Assembly: GCA_910588945.1 (NCBI GenBank)
Contig: CAJUSF010000032.1
Coordinates: 10,471-74,470, forward strand
Length of the DNA stretch: 64,000 nt
Direction: 5' to 3'
From: an uncultured Eggerthellaceae bacterium
Lineage (GTDB): Bacteria; Actinomycetota; Coriobacteriia; Coriobacteriales; Eggerthellaceae
In this document: positions 34,629 to 43,896 of the stretch, piece after piece
Position numbering within the stretch: the first letter of the stretch is position 1
How the letters are laid out: each line of letters begins with the position of its first letter
Notes under the pieces: model-generated
Databases searched by the model: none
What the model was told of the DNA's origin: nothing
The model's input: only the letters and a program-made list of their open reading frames with translations
Program-made: the position numbers and the translations under genes

Positions 34629-36757
34629 TGCCAACTCCTGACAGGATCTAGGCTGGATATACTTTGCTGCAGCGAAGCTATCGCGGAATCAACCAAACTG
34701 GCACCGGAATCGCCAAATCCCGGCAACACCCACTCGATCGTGAATTCATGCCCCGTATCTTGAGACGAGAACGAGCTCACATTAACCCAAGCATCATCAG
34801 TCTTATCCTTGATGGACCCGCCTGCGATTGACGCAAGTGAGGAGAACACCCCGGTAGTAGGGGTAGATCCCGCAAGCGAACTCTGCTTGAGCTTTGCAAA
34901 ACTCGATGAGAACGTGCTCCCATCGATCGCGACATGACCCGTGTTGACCAAAACCGGCATCCTAGGATCGATGTCCGCCGGCTGAAGACCCACCTCCTTA
35001 ACCATATCCCGCAACGCATCGCTCACCCACGTACCAAGACCGCTCGAAGTTGACGTTGAGAAAGAATCAAGACCACTCTCGACAGCATCGTTGAAAGAAT
35101 CCTGCCCGTTCTCATAGGCGCGCAGAAGCCCCGTCCAGCAATCGGCAACTATATCGGCAAATCCACCGAGCACAGGAATATCACCGACCATATTTCCAAT
35201 GATCCTACTGATGATCCCCGATCCGCCAGAACCGTCATCCTTGAGAAGTGTCGCTGCAGAAACGGCAGCCGTAGTTCCCAATGTTGCGCCACTATTGATA
35301 AACGAGCTCTCAAATCCCGAATCAGCCGGCGGCTTTGCTGTGTTCACGACCATTGCGATAGCGCCGTATTTGCCCGGCGGATCAGGAATCAAACGCTTTG
35401 CCGCCGCATCTTTGAAGATGTCCTTGATCGCGTCGAAGATGGGATTCACCTTATCCTTCACCGCCTGCGTCAATGGATCCATCTCGGCTCTGGCCTGTGC
35501 GTACTCTTCAACTGCCTCGCGAAACGCTTCGTAGTGATGTTCGAACCCACTACTGATATTCGTCGATGCAGCCGCTACGTTTCCCATGCTGGATACGCGA
35601 AACTCACACGATGGACACGTTGAGAATGTCGCAGAATCCATCTCACTGATGGAGCCCATGCGCGACGCACCTAATGCCTTCGGGCATCCGCTCCAAGCAT
35701 GCATGGTCCGCTCTGAGCCGTTTTGAGTAACAGGGTAGCAAGCCTCGGTATAGAGCTTTGTCTGCTTCATCTGGTCCGTATTCTTAAAAAGCGCAGGAAT
35801 CTCGCATGAAAATGCACCTTCAGAATCATCTATGAACGCGCTTTCAAACTCCTCGTAAGCAAACTCGTAGAATCTCTTCCGGATGGCCGAATCCGCACGA
35901 CTTTCAATGCTTCCACTTGAGGCGATGGGCTCCATCGTCCTGCTCGCATAGTAGGCGCGAATGCGTTTAAGCGCCACCTGAAAAGACCAAGCATCCACGT
36001 TCGTATAAAGAGCGTTATCCTCTTTCGATATCTTGGAGAGACGACCGGCACGTTCGTACATGCATGCCGACGGAGCGCTTCCGCAATCTGCCATGAACGC
36101 TCTGAGCTTCGCGTCATTGGCTCTTTTTGCCGCCTCTTCCGCTTTTGCAGAATCCTCACGGATGTCGTCGATGTTCTCGTCGATTGATCCGCTCAATGCA
36201 GCAAGTTTTCCATCCGCAAGCGATTCGAATTTCACGCCTTCCTGCGGAATCAACGCAGCTAGAGCAAAATATGATGAATCCATCGCCCCTGTGTTGTTCG
36301 CCTCGGCGACACTGGCCGCATTCACAGCAGCCAAGAACGGCAACAGTTTCTGAAGCTCATTCAAGCCTTTGACCGCACCATCATAAAAGCTATCGCGCCT
36401 GTCCATCGTCTTGTCGGCAGCCTCTATGAGCTTTTCCGACAAGGCTGCTGTCGGCGGGATGCATGCCGCAACGACGCCCAGCGCAAACAGCGTTCCGGAC
36501 AACAACGTCAGCGACAGGATCCCCGCATCGCACACATTCACAGCTGCAACAAACTCCGCCACCTCGTTATCAGCAGCCAAAGCAGACGCATCCGCCACCT
36601 CTTGTATTTCAGCGGAGGCCGAGCTTACTCGATAAAGCTGCGCGCTGGTGAAAATCAAAGCGATGCAGAGAAAGATGCTCACCGACATTCCTATGGTCGT
36701 GATCCCCTCCTCATCACGAAATACCTTTTTCATGCTTAACTTCAACTCGGTTTTCAC
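34625..36757 (-). CDS. Large TadG-like / pilus-associated exported protein
   Basis: 710 residues. The N-terminus matches the Tad-type putative membrane leader (DEEGITTIGMSVSIFLCIALIFT), followed by a helical stalk SSASAEIQEVADASALAADNEVAEF typical of TadG-like proteins, and a second hydrophobic stretch near residues 78-105. The long extracellular part is Ala/Ser/Asp-rich with few Cys. The start is GTG 36755-36757 overlapping the upstream TGA; ATG 36731-36733 is an alternative. In Tad systems such proteins help anchor or initiate the pilus. Confidence 0.78.
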   Translation of the reverse strand: MKTELKLSMKKVFRDEEGITTIGMSVSIFLCIALIFTSAQLYRVSSASAEIQEVADASALAADNEVAEFVAAVNVCDAGILSLTLLSGTLFALGVVAACIPPTAALSEKLIEAADKTMDRRDSFYDGAVKGLNELQKLLPFLAAVNAASVAEANNTGAMDSSYFALAALIPQEGVKFESLADGKLAALSGSIDENIDDIREDSAKAEEAAKRANDAKLRAFMADCGSAPSACMYERAGRLSKISKEDNALYTNVDAWSFQVALKRIRAYYASRTMEPIASSGSIESRADSAIRKRFYEFAYEEFESAFIDDSEGAFSCEIPALFKNTDQMKQTKLYTEACYPVTQNGSERTMHAWSGCPKALGASRMGSISEMDSATFSTCPSCEFRVSSMGNVAAASTNISSGFEHHYEAFREAVEEYAQARAEMDPLTQAVKDKVNPIFDAIKDIFKDAAAKRLIPDPPGKYGAIAMVVNTAKPPADSGFESSFINSGATLGTTAAVSAATLLKDDGSGGSGIISRIIGNMVGDIPVLGGFADIVADCWTGLLRAYENGQDSFNDAVESGLDSFSTSTSSGLGTWVSDALRDMVKEVGLQPADIDPRMPVLVNTGHVAIDGSTFSSSFAKLKQSSLAGSTPTTGVFSSLASIAGGSIKDKTDDAWVNVSSFSSQDTGHEFTIEWVLPGFGDSGASLVDSAIASLQQSISSLDPVRSWQ

Positions 36758-37335
36758 AGCTTATTCACCCACTCTCTAGGCGATGATCCCTCGCTTGAGG
36801 ATTCTGCCCACTCGGGCTGCGTTGACATACCGACCCTGGTCTCAATGACGATATCTCCGCCCTCATCAAGTGCATTGGCAAGCCGCATCGCTAGATCCAG
36901 AAGCGGCAACGGTCTTACTCGATTCGATATCATCACGCTAACCTCTGAGCTCGTCTCGTCTCCGACCATCTCTATTTCATATGAGCATCCACCTGAGTGC
37001 TCATGAAAGATCGGAATATCGGGAATCGCCGATAGCCTTCTGCGTATATAGTCCTCATTTGTAGACGCATCGGAGGGCGATGTTGCAAGCAGTCGGCATC
37101 CCTCGGCGGCGGCAGATCGCATCACGATATGGTCATAAAGGCAGATCGCCGGCTGAAGCATCATCAGAATGAGCAACATCAAAATGGGCAAGACGAACGC
37201 GGCTTCTATCGTCGACTGACCACATCTGTCATCGAGCTTGCCGCGCAAACCTCCGCATCCAGAAACACCCGAAACCCCAAGCATTTCCGATCTCCCAACT
37301 TCGCGAAAAGACGATGCCTTAAAAGGAGAAGACAT
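36754..37335 (-). CDS. TadE-like pseudopilin
   Basis: 193 residues from ATG 37333-37335, preceded by GGAGGT. The pseudopilin region is CGQSTIEAAFVLPILMLLILMM, with Glu at +5, then an exported domain with two Cys (CRLL..., GGCSYEIEMVG). It overlaps the preceding small pilin-like gene by 17 bases and the next gene by four. Confidence 0.82.
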   Translation of the reverse strand: MSSPFKASSFREVGRSEMLGVSGVSGCGGLRGKLDDRCGQSTIEAAFVLPILMLLILMMLQPAICLYDHIVMRSAAAEGCRLLATSPSDASTNEDYIRRRLSAIPDIPIFHEHSGGCSYEIEMVGDETSSEVSVMISNRVRPLPLLDLAMRLANALDEGGDIVIETRVGMSTQPEWAESSSEGSSPREWVNKL

Positions 37336-37531
37336 CCGCCGTACCTCCGAGCAAAACCTCCACATTATGCGACGCAGCAGCGACGGCGTGTTCGACAAAA
37401 ACGCCGTCTTCGATCGAGCCCATCAGCAGTCCAAGGCCGACGATCACTCCTAGACAAGCACTCAAAACAAGCGCATATTCCACAGTTGACTGCCCCGACT
37501 CAACTTCAAGCTTCGAAACACAATCAGACAC
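37319..37531 (-). CDS. Small pilin-like / TadE-like protein
   Basis: About 70 residues. The motif SGQSTVEYALVLSACLGVIVGLGLL has the Glu-Tyr pair of Flp/TadE proteins, followed by ~35 exported residues. GTG 37529-37531 is the only standard start after the preceding pilin stop, but it has no clear ribosome site, so the exact N-terminus is unsure. The frame is open further upstream only because it shadows the pilin gene. Confidence 0.65.
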   Translation of the reverse strand: MSDCVSKLEVESGQSTVEYALVLSACLGVIVGLGLLMGSIEDGVFVEHAVAAASHNVEVLLGGTADVFSF

Positions 37532-37578
37532 TAGATCGCGAAGTGCAACAAAGTGCCCAATCCTGCTCTCATCTGAGG

Positions 37579-37839
37579 CTAGAGTCCCGATATCCCTTGC
37601 GCTATTGCATCCCAAAGCTCCTGCAACTTGGGGCGGAATATCGTGATCGCAATTATGGCGATTACTACAAGAACTCCCACTAAAATGGCGTATTCTGTAG
37701 TACCTTGACCTCGCTCGCAAGCGATTTTCGCACGAAGCCCTAACATGGTTTTCTCCGCAGAATGCCTCGCGCTTCGAAGCTTTGACGACACCGCGTCGCA
37801 AACCGACATCACCTTTGCTCTCAGATACATTTTTCTCAT
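37579..37839 (-). CDS. flp: Flp/Fap-type pilin
   Basis: 86 residues from ATG 37837-37839 (AGGAAGAA upstream). An unusually long basic leader of ~45 residues ends in ERGQG, followed by TTEYAILVGVLVVIAIIAI. The prepilin cleavage Gly, the Glu at +5 (here EY at +3/+4) and the hydrophobic helix are as in Flp pilins. The remaining ~22 residues are short, also typical. It is probably the major pilus subunit; no TadV-type prepilin peptidase is encoded in this operon. Confidence 0.85.
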   Translation of the reverse strand: MRKMYLRAKVMSVCDAVSSKLRSARHSAEKTMLGLRAKIACERGQGTTEYAILVGVLVVIAIIAITIFRPKLQELWDAIAQGISGL

Positions 37840-37911
37840 AGTTGTTCTTCCTTCCTTGTTTTTGCACCTTTTCTCTTTGCACGCCGGTATCAAATCCAAC
37901 CGAAGACGCCA

Positions 37912-38895
37912 TCACAGACCACCACCCATCAGCTCGAGCAAAACAGGACCGACCACCAAGATCAGCATTGCCGGCAAGATCAACGTCCCGGTAGGAATCA
38001 TCATCTTCACAGGTGCTTTCGCCACCTGCTCCTCACGACGCGTCCTGTATGTCAGTCTCGCCTCGGCGCTCTGCTCCTCGAGGCTCTCCACCATCGATGA
38101 GCCGAACCTGACCGAGCGTATGATCGTCTCGATGATTCTTTTGAATATCTGTGAGTCGTATGACCGCGCAACCATCCTCAGGGCCTCATCGCGACGTTCG
38201 AGCCCTGAGAGCCATTGCTTTTGCGCATTGGATATCTCGCGCGCAAGATAGGTTTTGAAGTGCGACGTATACAACTTGATGCTCGCATCGAATGAAAGTC
38301 CGCTCCTCATCCCGAGTGCGACGACGTCAAGCATCTCGGGAAGGTGATGCTCCATCTGATGGGCGCGATTCTCGATCCTATGCTCAAGCGCCTTTTTCGG
38401 TGCTCGCCATCCTAAGCACGCACCCGCGATCAGCATGATCGCGCAAAGCTCGCCGGAAAAGATCGATCCCACCACAGCCGCCGTAGCGCCAAAGATCAAT
38501 GCAAACCGAATCCTTGCCGCGCAAAACCCGCTTTCCGCGATCTGACCTGCAAGACCGGCTCTATCCACATGCGAGCAGAACCATTTGCTCGAAAGCGCGG
38601 CACGAAAATATGGAAATCTATCACTGAGGGCCGCCGAAGCAGAAAGACCGCCATCAGCGAGATCACCTTGGATGCTTTCCCGCACGCTTGCATCGCGCAT
38701 CGCGGATATGACCTTCGCATCAAAAGCACTCTCGCCTTCTATGAGGCGATCTGTGCACTTGGATTCTGCAGATCCATCCAATGTTAAAGAATGCTTATAG
38801 CGAACCTTTTGCCCCCAATCGACAAAAGCCTTCCATCCAAAAATGCCCGCCAACACAGAAAGAACAACACTTGAGACGGTCAATAGATCTTGCAT
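37912..38895 (-). CDS. tadC: Tad secretion platform protein TadC
   Basis: 327 residues. Start ATG 38893-38895 behind a perfect AGGAGGTGAT. It contains the T2SF domain (HHLPEMLDVVALGMRSGLSFDASIKLY), with membrane helices near residues 10-28, 160-190 and at the C-terminus (MMIPTGTLILPAMLILVVGPVLLEL). It forms the inner-membrane platform with TadB. Confidence 0.9.
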   Translation of the reverse strand: MQDLLTVSSVVLSVLAGIFGWKAFVDWGQKVRYKHSLTLDGSAESKCTDRLIEGESAFDAKVISAMRDASVRESIQGDLADGGLSASAALSDRFPYFRAALSSKWFCSHVDRAGLAGQIAESGFCAARIRFALIFGATAAVVGSIFSGELCAIMLIAGACLGWRAPKKALEHRIENRAHQMEHHLPEMLDVVALGMRSGLSFDASIKLYTSHFKTYLAREISNAQKQWLSGLERRDEALRMVARSYDSQIFKRIIETIIRSVRFGSSMVESLEEQSAEARLTYRTRREEQVAKAPVKMMIPTGTLILPAMLILVVGPVLLELMGGGL

Positions 38896-38906
38896 GACAT
38901 CACCTC

Positions 38907-39875
38907 CTAAGAAACATCTATCCTGAGCATGCGTCGAACCGAAACAACGCCTGCGATCTGCATTACAAGAGCCAGAGCGAGCATGAACAATCCCTGCCAA
39001 CTCTCGAAAAACGGCGAAAGAAAATCAGGGCTCATAAGCGAAAACAAAGCCATGAGCACAAAGGGCATCACTGTCACTATCGTCGCCGACAACTTCGCCT
39101 GCGCAGTCTGCACTCTAAGCGTTCGCATCAACTCGAGCTCGCCTTCAACAGATTCTCTGGCCGACTCCAACACAGGCACGATGCTTCCGCCGGTTTGGTG
39201 CTGAACATCGAGAGCGACCGCAACGAAGGAAAGTTCGGGAACATCCGGGTACTGGCGAAGCACCGATAGTGCGCTTCTTGTCGTATCTCCCACACCCAAT
39301 CGGTCGGCCGCGATCGCAAAGATCCTTCCTAACGGGCCGCCGATCTCCGAAGAGGTGTACCGCAATGTCTGAAGAAGGGACTGCCCTGATTTGAAACATG
39401 TCTGCATGCATCGGATCACCTCGGGAATGCCTTCGCGCATCCGGGATGTGGTCCTATCGCTCCTATTCTTGATGTAACCCCCGACGCAGATCACAACGAT
39501 GCATCCGGATGCGACACCGAATACCGCCGAGCTCGACACGAGCGTTGTAAGCAAGAAGGAACCGAAAACAGTTGCTACCAACAGCGAAACAAGCGAAGTC
39601 CGCTTCGAGCCGTAGCCAACCTCCTCAAGCATTGTCTTTGCCCGACTTGCCGATCCGCTTACAGCCTCTATTCTCAAAAGCCTGCGTGAAATACCTGATA
39701 GAGGAGGTATCCCTCGCATCAGGACCATGCGTATCTTGGAACTCCATCCGTCTGAAAGCATGCTCACAACGACCTGCTTGCGCTTCACAGAGCGCGATAG
39801 ACCATCGGCGATAAAGCCGCCTGCCGCGATCGCGAGCACACCTGCGCCTATTCCCCAAATGAATCCGACAGCCAC
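38907..39875 (-). CDS. tadB: Tad secretion platform protein TadB
   Basis: 322 residues. Start GTG 39873-39875 behind GGGAGGTG. T2SF domain REGIPEVIRCMQTCFKSGQS...LSFVAVALDVQHQTGGSIVPVLES, flanked by membrane helices. It overlaps the tadA 3' end by 28 bases. Confidence 0.9.
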   Translation of the reverse strand: MAVGFIWGIGAGVLAIAAGGFIADGLSRSVKRKQVVVSMLSDGWSSKIRMVLMRGIPPLSGISRRLLRIEAVSGSASRAKTMLEEVGYGSKRTSLVSLLVATVFGSFLLTTLVSSSAVFGVASGCIVVICVGGYIKNRSDRTTSRMREGIPEVIRCMQTCFKSGQSLLQTLRYTSSEIGGPLGRIFAIAADRLGVGDTTRSALSVLRQYPDVPELSFVAVALDVQHQTGGSIVPVLESARESVEGELELMRTLRVQTAQAKLSATIVTVMPFVLMALFSLMSPDFLSPFFESWQGLFMLALALVMQIAGVVSVRRMLRIDVS

Positions 39876-41185
39876 AGCGACACCTCCCTTTTCAGATCAG
39901 GCGATGCAACGCTGCTTTCGAGGATCTCATCTGCAAGACGTGGACGGCTTATCCAGCCACCAAAAAGAGAATGATCCTTGCGCTCATAGACCCGCAGAAT
40001 CTCGCATTTTCGACGCTCTTTGTCATATGCGACATCGGATATTGCCGATAAGAATCTAGCGCCGTTCGAACCACGCGAAACCTGCACGATGCTATGAAAC
40101 GCACCTCCGATCTGCGCTTCTATAGCATCGACCGGAAGATCTACCGCATAACGCACCATAGTCACCATTCTGTCCACCACATCTTCCGGAGAATTCGCAT
40201 GAAGCGTGGTGAGCGAACCGTCATGGCCAGTGTTCATGGCCTGCAGCATATCGAGCGCTTCTCCACCGCGGCACTCACCGACGATGATCCTATCCGGTCG
40301 CATCCTAAGCGCATTGATCACAAGCTGGCGAATCGATATCTCGCCCTCGCCCTCAGCATTTTGCGGTCGAGCCTCCATTCTTACGACATGCTTATGCTCT
40401 TTAAATCGCAGCTCTGCGGAATCCTCGATCGTAAGAATTCGTTCATCTTGAGGGATAAGTCGCGAAAGCGCGTTGAGCATTGTGGTCTTGCCACTTCCGG
40501 TACCACCTGACACGACCACGTTCTTCTTGAGTTTTACAAGCCATTCGAGATACTGGATGACGCTTGGCTCCAATGAGCCGCTGGCGAGCATCTCCTCTAA
40601 AGTGATCGTATGGCGCGTGAAAGCGCGGATCGTAAGATGCGGACCATCAAGCGCCACGGGCGGAATAACAGCATTGACCCTGTGTCCCTGAGGGAGCCTG
40701 GCGTTCACCATCGGAGAGGATTCATCGATCCTTCTACCCAGTGGCCCGATGATCCGATCGATCAGAACACGGACCTGTTCATCGCTTTCAAAATGAAGAT
40801 CGCTCTCGATCAGCTTTCCGTCGCGCTCAAAGAACACGCTATTAGACCCGTTCACCATGATCTCGGTAACTGATTCATCATCAATAAGCCCCTCAACCGG
40901 ACCCATACCGAACACGACATCGAGAAGCTCCTCAGTGATAGCGCGTCTCTCGACCCCTGTAAGTCCGCTCCAATCCTCGCCCGCTAACACCTGCTTACAG
41001 GCGCTCTTCAGCTCATTGCGAGCGCGCTGCGGATTCTCGACGAGCATGGATGCCACACCTTCTAGCGATATAACCTTTCGAACATCGCTCCTTAGGTCCT
41101 CTACCGTCAATCTATCTGAGGCTCTCTCTGCAAGAGCCGTTGAGCTCGTTGACTCTATCGCTCTCACTCGCTCTGCAAGGGTCAT
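39848..41185 (-). CDS. tadA: Tad pilus ATPase TadA/CpaF
   Basis: 445 residues, secretion ATPase that powers pilus assembly. Walker A VSGGTGSGKTT, Asp box ILTIEDSAELRF, His box SLTTLHANSPEDVV, Walker B-like MRPDRIIVGECRGGEAL. The N-terminal regulatory region has the CpaF hallmark GMGPVEGLIDDESVTEIMVN. Its start overlaps the tadZ stop (ATGA). Confidence 0.95.
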   Translation of the reverse strand: MTLAERVRAIESTSSTALAERASDRLTVEDLRSDVRKVISLEGVASMLVENPQRARNELKSACKQVLAGEDWSGLTGVERRAITEELLDVVFGMGPVEGLIDDESVTEIMVNGSNSVFFERDGKLIESDLHFESDEQVRVLIDRIIGPLGRRIDESSPMVNARLPQGHRVNAVIPPVALDGPHLTIRAFTRHTITLEEMLASGSLEPSVIQYLEWLVKLKKNVVVSGGTGSGKTTMLNALSRLIPQDERILTIEDSAELRFKEHKHVVRMEARPQNAEGEGEISIRQLVINALRMRPDRIIVGECRGGEALDMLQAMNTGHDGSLTTLHANSPEDVVDRMVTMVRYAVDLPVDAIEAQIGGAFHSIVQVSRGSNGARFLSAISDVAYDKERRKCEILRVYERKDHSLFGGWISRPRLADEILESSVASPDLKREVSLWLSDSFGE

Positions 41186-42765
41186 CTTCCATTCACCCCG
41201 ACTCCAAGGATCCCAAGCCTGCTTGCCCGGGCAAATACGGATGTCTCCTTGTATTTGGATCGCCTGCGACTCGAGCGTCTTTCCTTGAAAATGGATCGAT
41301 GCTGATCTGCATTCGGCTCCGCAACGGTTTCTTTGGCGTTTTTATCAGCGCTGCGATTGCCGAAATCCTTCATCACCTGCTTGGACTTCTTCGTATCGGG
41401 CAAAATATCTGCGAGCATCGCCTTTATGCTAGCAACAAGCGAGTTGCCACCATCAATGAGCTCTTCTGCGCATCCGGCACCACACGACTCCTCGACATCG
41501 ACACTTCCGTCCTTGAGCTCATAGATGTGCGCTCCGTTCATCACTCCCGCGATATCCAATGGCGAGAACAGCGCTTTCTTATCGCAACGATTGAGCGCAT
41601 AGGCGAATGAATTGGTAGCGATCCCCATGCGTTTGCATAAATCAACCGCATGATTCACCGAGCGAACGGATGATGCCCGCTGATCCATCAAGAACAAAGC
41701 ACAGTCACACATCTCCAAAAGGGCAGCATGCCCCTCGCGCCAATACGTACTCGTATCAACGATGATCACATCGAAATGTTTTGCGCATTGCGCTAGCAAG
41801 TCGCCAAGATGCCTATCAAGCTCATCGGAATTCTCCGGCCTCTTCGGCGCAGCAATGAGCGCAGGATAACCGGCATACGTTTTTTGCGCCAGATCCTCCA
41901 CCTTCGCGACATCCTCGAGAACATCGTCGATAGTGAGCGCGTCCTTCATCCCCATGATCGAAGTGAGATCTCCAAATTGCAGATCAGCATCAAAAAGAAG
42001 AACCTTCGGGCATCTTCGCGCACACAAAAGAGCCGAAATTGCACTTAAGACGCTTCTTCCAACACCTCCTGAACCGCTAAAGACGCCCACCACATATGCA
42101 TTCCTGTCTTCAGGCGTAGGCGGTCGCGTGATCTTTGCAAATCCTGTCTCTGTAGTGGAAGCATTGGCGTTCACCTTTAGCTCTACACCAATCTTTGCAA
42201 CAGACGATTCTTTTGATATCCCAGCGACAGATGTGGCTTTGATGTCGGTTGCCTCGCCGCGTTTCTCAATATCAGCTGGTTTGCTCTCTGCAGGTCCGAC
42301 CTCGGGAATCTTAAGCCTCCTTCTCCTTGATGTGCCTTTTCTTATAGTTGATATCACCTCGTCATATCCCGGAGAATTCGCCTCGTCCAGCCGCTTTCGC
42401 CTCTGCACTTCAAGCGCGAATCTCTCGGCGAACTCATAGGTCGTATACACCGTTTTTATCCCTGCCGAACTAGCGCGACTCAGCACAGATCCGCTCAATT
42501 CCGAAAGGATGAGTGTTATGGCCAGCATCGGATTGTCTTTGCGAATGGCCGCCGCGAGATTGACAGACTCGATATCGTTTGACGACACGATCCATGCCTC
42601 GTCGATATCTGCACCCGATGCCATGAACTCTCTCGCCTCATCGGCTTGCGAGAACGGCATGACCCACTCGAACGACTCGACATCAATCCCATCAAGACCC
42701 ATCATCCAAGGCCGCATCAGACTATCGGAATCGGCACACAGGATGATCTTTCCCTGAATGCTCAT
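41182..42765 (-). CDS. TadZ/CpaE-like localisation ATPase
   Basis: 527 residues. N-terminal receiver-like domain (GKIILCADSD...AITLILSELSG), a long polar linker, then a MinD/ParA-type domain with a degenerate Walker A (FSGSGGVGRSVLSA, Arg in place of the catalytic Lys) and switch regions KVLLFDADLQFGD and HFDVIIVDTSTYW. The tail is basic (KERRSSRRRSKYK). TadZ proteins often have atypical nucleotide motifs and place the pilus machine at the pole. AAGGAG precedes the ATG; it overlaps cpaB by 4 bases. Confidence 0.88.
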   Translation of the reverse strand: MSIQGKIILCADSDSLMRPWMMGLDGIDVESFEWVMPFSQADEAREFMASGADIDEAWIVSSNDIESVNLAAAIRKDNPMLAITLILSELSGSVLSRASSAGIKTVYTTYEFAERFALEVQRRKRLDEANSPGYDEVISTIRKGTSRRRRLKIPEVGPAESKPADIEKRGEATDIKATSVAGISKESSVAKIGVELKVNANASTTETGFAKITRPPTPEDRNAYVVGVFSGSGGVGRSVLSAISALLCARRCPKVLLFDADLQFGDLTSIMGMKDALTIDDVLEDVAKVEDLAQKTYAGYPALIAAPKRPENSDELDRHLGDLLAQCAKHFDVIIVDTSTYWREGHAALLEMCDCALFLMDQRASSVRSVNHAVDLCKRMGIATNSFAYALNRCDKKALFSPLDIAGVMNGAHIYELKDGSVDVEESCGAGCAEELIDGGNSLVASIKAMLADILPDTKKSKQVMKDFGNRSADKNAKETVAEPNADQHRSIFKERRSSRRRSKYKETSVFARASRLGILGVGVNGR

Positions 42766-43610
42766 AGCAACTCTCCTTCGGCATCTTTGATTTGCGAACC
42801 ATCGATAGAATTCGATTCGTTAGAGGAGCTCTGTCTTTTATCGGCCGTCGATCCGGAGTTGCCAGCACCGCTCGCATTATCACCACTTCGCTTCGCATCG
42901 CCTTCCGAGTTAACAGACGAAGGAAGAACGAAATAGAGATCGAGATTCTGAGCAGCACTTACCATTTCCTCTACCCTTGAGGGTTCCACCGCCAAAGTCA
43001 CCCATGTCGTCGATTGCGAAGATGCGCTGTCCTCAGTCGAGCTGGTTGTTAAGACTAGGACCGATGAGGCTAACTTTGATGTTGCGTTTGCTCCGATCGC
43101 ATAGACATCGCATCGCATGCCCGCCTTGAGTGCTCCACCTACAGCCTGTACATCCTTCGCAGGAACGCTGATGGCGCTCATCCCCTCAGGGACCTCGATA
43201 TCGGCGGTTTCGAACCCAAAGCGCTTCGACGAAATGACCTCTCCGGCAAGGATCGTTGATCCGACCTGCTGACCGACAGCATCTCCTCTAACACTGATAG
43301 CATCGGCGGGAAGAAGCGCAGCGATCCACGTTTTGGTCTCAATATCGCTATCGGCAAGCGTCTCTCCCGCAGCTATATCGCGCCTTGCGACACAAACCTC
43401 GACCTGTTCACCGCCATATCTTGCCAGTATCTCCGCTTGAGCCGTCTTTGCCTGCTCATCAACGCTTGCGATATACAAACCTACACATAGAGCGCAACCC
43501 AGACCGCATATCAAGCCGATAATCATAGATCTGTTTCTTTTCGTGATTCTCAGATGTGGCAATTTCTTCACCTCGCTTTCTGCTTGCAAAACCGAGTGTG
43601 ATGCAACCAT
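42762..43610 (-). CDS. CpaB/RcpC-like SAF-domain protein
   Basis: About 282 residues. One membrane helix (SMIIGLICGLGCALCVGLYI) is followed by the SAF domain (VEVCVARRDIAAGETLADSDIETKTW, VGQQVGSTILAGEVISSKRFG) and an RcpC-type domain, with a Ser/Asn-rich C-terminus. First gene of the Tad operon. The start is unsure: ATG 43608-43610 and ATG 43659-43661 have no ribosome site, and GTG 43569-43571 would put the helix nearer the N-terminus. Confidence 0.82.
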   Translation of the reverse strand: MVASHSVLQAESEVKKLPHLRITKRNRSMIIGLICGLGCALCVGLYIASVDEQAKTAQAEILARYGGEQVEVCVARRDIAAGETLADSDIETKTWIAALLPADAISVRGDAVGQQVGSTILAGEVISSKRFGFETADIEVPEGMSAISVPAKDVQAVGGALKAGMRCDVYAIGANATSKLASSVLVLTTSSTEDSASSQSTTWVTLAVEPSRVEEMVSAAQNLDLYFVLPSSVNSEGDAKRSGDNASGAGNSGSTADKRQSSSNESNSIDGSQIKDAEGELL

Positions 43611-43688
43611 CTGACAAAAACATTGCAGCGCTGCGCAATTTCTTAGATAAAAACCTTGCATGAATCGAAGATCGATCGATCAAAAACC

Positions 43689-43757
43689 TTGTGCATTTAC
43701 GCACGAAATCGGCATGGAGCTTGTGCATATCTGGCACAAATCTTGCATAAACCTTGC
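43689..43757. promoter_or_regulatory. Phased inverted repeats upstream of the Tad operon
   Basis: TTGTGCATTTACGCACGAA (43690-43708) and TTGTGCATATCTGGCACAA (43721-43739) are inverted repeats 31-32 bp apart, about three helical turns. A third related half-site pair (TTGCAT...TTGCAC, 43743-43758) follows. On the minus strand this reads as GC-headed units about every 11 bases. This is a likely operator array for pilus expression; no promoter hexamers are obvious in 43611-43785. Confidence 0.55.
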
Positions 43758-43785
43758 ACACGTACAAATCGCAAGAGATGGAGAC

Positions 43786-43821
43786 AAAAAAGAAGGCGCT
43801 ATCGGATCACGACAACGCCTT
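43786..43821 (-). terminator. Intrinsic terminator of the K+ channel gene
   Basis: On the minus strand AAGGCG and CGCCTT (43816-43821 and 43793-43798) enclose an inner TCG/CGA pair, followed by C-TTTTTT. Confidence 0.75.
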
Positions 43822-43896
43822 GTATATTTATGACTGGACTTTTCCCGTCAAACCTTACTTGGATGGATACTCCTAGATCTACGCTTTTTCGCGAAT

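Noticed and set aside
41182..42765. TadZ considered inactive because of its degenerate Walker A
   Set aside because: Atypical nucleotide motifs are normal in TadZ/CpaE proteins, so this is not evidence of decay.
43571..43767. Protein-coding frame MYVCKVYARFVPDMHKL... over the repeats upstream of the Tad operon
   Set aside because: Its codons follow the phased inverted repeats; no ribosome site and no family.
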